NCBI RefSeq assembly: GCF_963678635.1
Contig: NC_087067.1
Coordinates: 33,332,401-33,392,400 of the forward strand
Direction: 5' to 3'
DNA from: Symsagittifera roscoffensis
Taxonomy: Eukaryota > Xenacoelomorpha > Acoela > Convolutidae
Length of the DNA stretch: 60,000 nucleotides
Shown: piece by piece, positions 59,685 to 60,000 of the stretch
Position numbering within the stretch: position 1 is the stretch's first letter
Layout of the letters: the number at the start of each line of letters is the position of its first letter
The notes under the pieces: generated by a model
Database searches by the model: none
Seen by the model: the letters and a program-made list of their open reading frames with translations, nothing else
What the model was told of the DNA's origin: nothing
Made by a program: the position numbers and the translations under genes

Positions 59685-60000
59685 TATCACAACAATTAGG
59701 CTAAAAGCAACTGACAGTATCCTGGCTGGTATTCAATCATATGCCACTTACAGTGGATGTGCGGCTATCATGCCATAGATGGTCATTCAAGGCACCTTGT
59801 ACACGCTCCATAGGTTTTGACCAGCTGATTTGGCCATAAAACACATTGGGCCAAAAAAATTCCAAACAATGTCAATTTTCAGTATTTTGTTTGAAATGCA
59901 TAAATTATAACGTGAGCGTGCAAAATTTTACATGGTATAAGAGCATATTTTTACTCTCGCGCGAGGGCGAGTGTTTTAAAAGTAATGTACATAGACATAA
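59685..60000. promoter_or_regulatory. Truncated intergenic region of the last unit
   Basis: Same content as the other leader/5S intergenic regions, cut by the window edge just before the TATA-like box. The CpG-rich palindrome is present. Confidence 0.6.

Larger units (their letters stand above)
1..60000 (+). repeat. 5S rDNA tandem array, ~1.28-kb units, 47 complete 5S genes
   Basis: Head-to-tail units fill the window. Distances between successive 5S genes are mostly 1,272-1,284 bp; seven units are 1,194-1,197 bp because of a shared 84-bp deletion, and one is 1,251 bp. All 5S genes lie on the + strand. Units differ by scattered substitutions, length changes in poly-T tracts and a variable block just left of the candidate leader RNA. 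Variants are shared by neighbours, as expected under concerted evolution. Both window ends are inside a unit, so neither array border is visible. No coding gene, transposon or foreign insertion interrupts it. Confidence 0.98.

Noticed and set aside
1-60000. CRISPR array
   Set aside because: Repeats are over 1 kb, contain 5S rRNA genes, and have no short repeat/unique spacer pattern.
1-60000. Transposon or bacterial operon content
   Set aside because: No transposase or reverse transcriptase frame, no terminal repeats with target duplications, no ribosome-binding-site-led coding genes. The 5S is of animal type and stands without 16S/23S genes.

Overview
The whole 60 kb window is one uninterrupted tandem array. 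It is eukaryotic, almost certainly from an invertebrate animal. A unit of about 1.28 kb is repeated head to tail, and both ends of the window cut through a unit, so the array continues on each side. I count 47 complete 5S rRNA genes, all on the + strand. The 118-nt 5S sequence has a metazoan-type internal control region, a TATA-like box at -27 and a T-run directly after the gene. The spacer is AT-rich. There are no credible protein genes: every open frame of 60-96 codons recurs once per unit, many begin at non-ATG codons inside the 5S gene, and they overlap on both strands. The species cannot be named from this window.

Each unit reads, left to right on the + strand: (1) a ~75-bp structured element about 355 bp upstream of the 5S gene, best read on the MINUS strand as the core of a small spliced-leader-like RNA; (2) a ~355-bp intergenic region shared by the two divergent genes, with a CpG-rich palindrome and the 5S TATA-like box; (3) the 5S gene; (4) a ~725-bp spacer with a downstream hairpin, three ~58-bp subrepeats that resemble decayed copies of the middle of the 5S gene, short palindromes, poly-T tracts of variable length, and a short block whose length and sequence vary between units.

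The minus-strand element has the layout of a trans-splicing leader RNA: an exon-like end, a splice donor matching the U1 complement perfectly (AG/GTAAGTAT), a 14-bp stem with the donor in its loop, a U-rich Sm-like single strand, and a terminal 10-position stem with a GACA loop. Both stems pair better as minus-strand RNA, where the odd positions are G.U wobbles, than as plus-strand RNA, where they become C/A mismatches. Linkage of spliced-leader RNA and 5S rRNA genes on opposite strands is established in Caenorhabditis. The leader here is a candidate only: its 5' end, promoter and Sm site are unproven.

The array is homogenised in patches. Eighteen of 47 5S genes are identical to the consensus, and variants cluster in neighbouring units: A11C at about 33-46 kb, C91A at about 39.6-56 kb, G7A+G65A at 57-59 kb, and three consecutive copies with a GC-rich replaced 3' end at 48.5-51.2 kb. 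Seven units between about 10.4 and 20.5 kb lack the same 84 bp. Four of the units at 9.7-14.6 kb form a long/short dimer repeated at exactly 2,474 bp. This is the expected signature of unequal exchange and gene conversion in an rDNA array.
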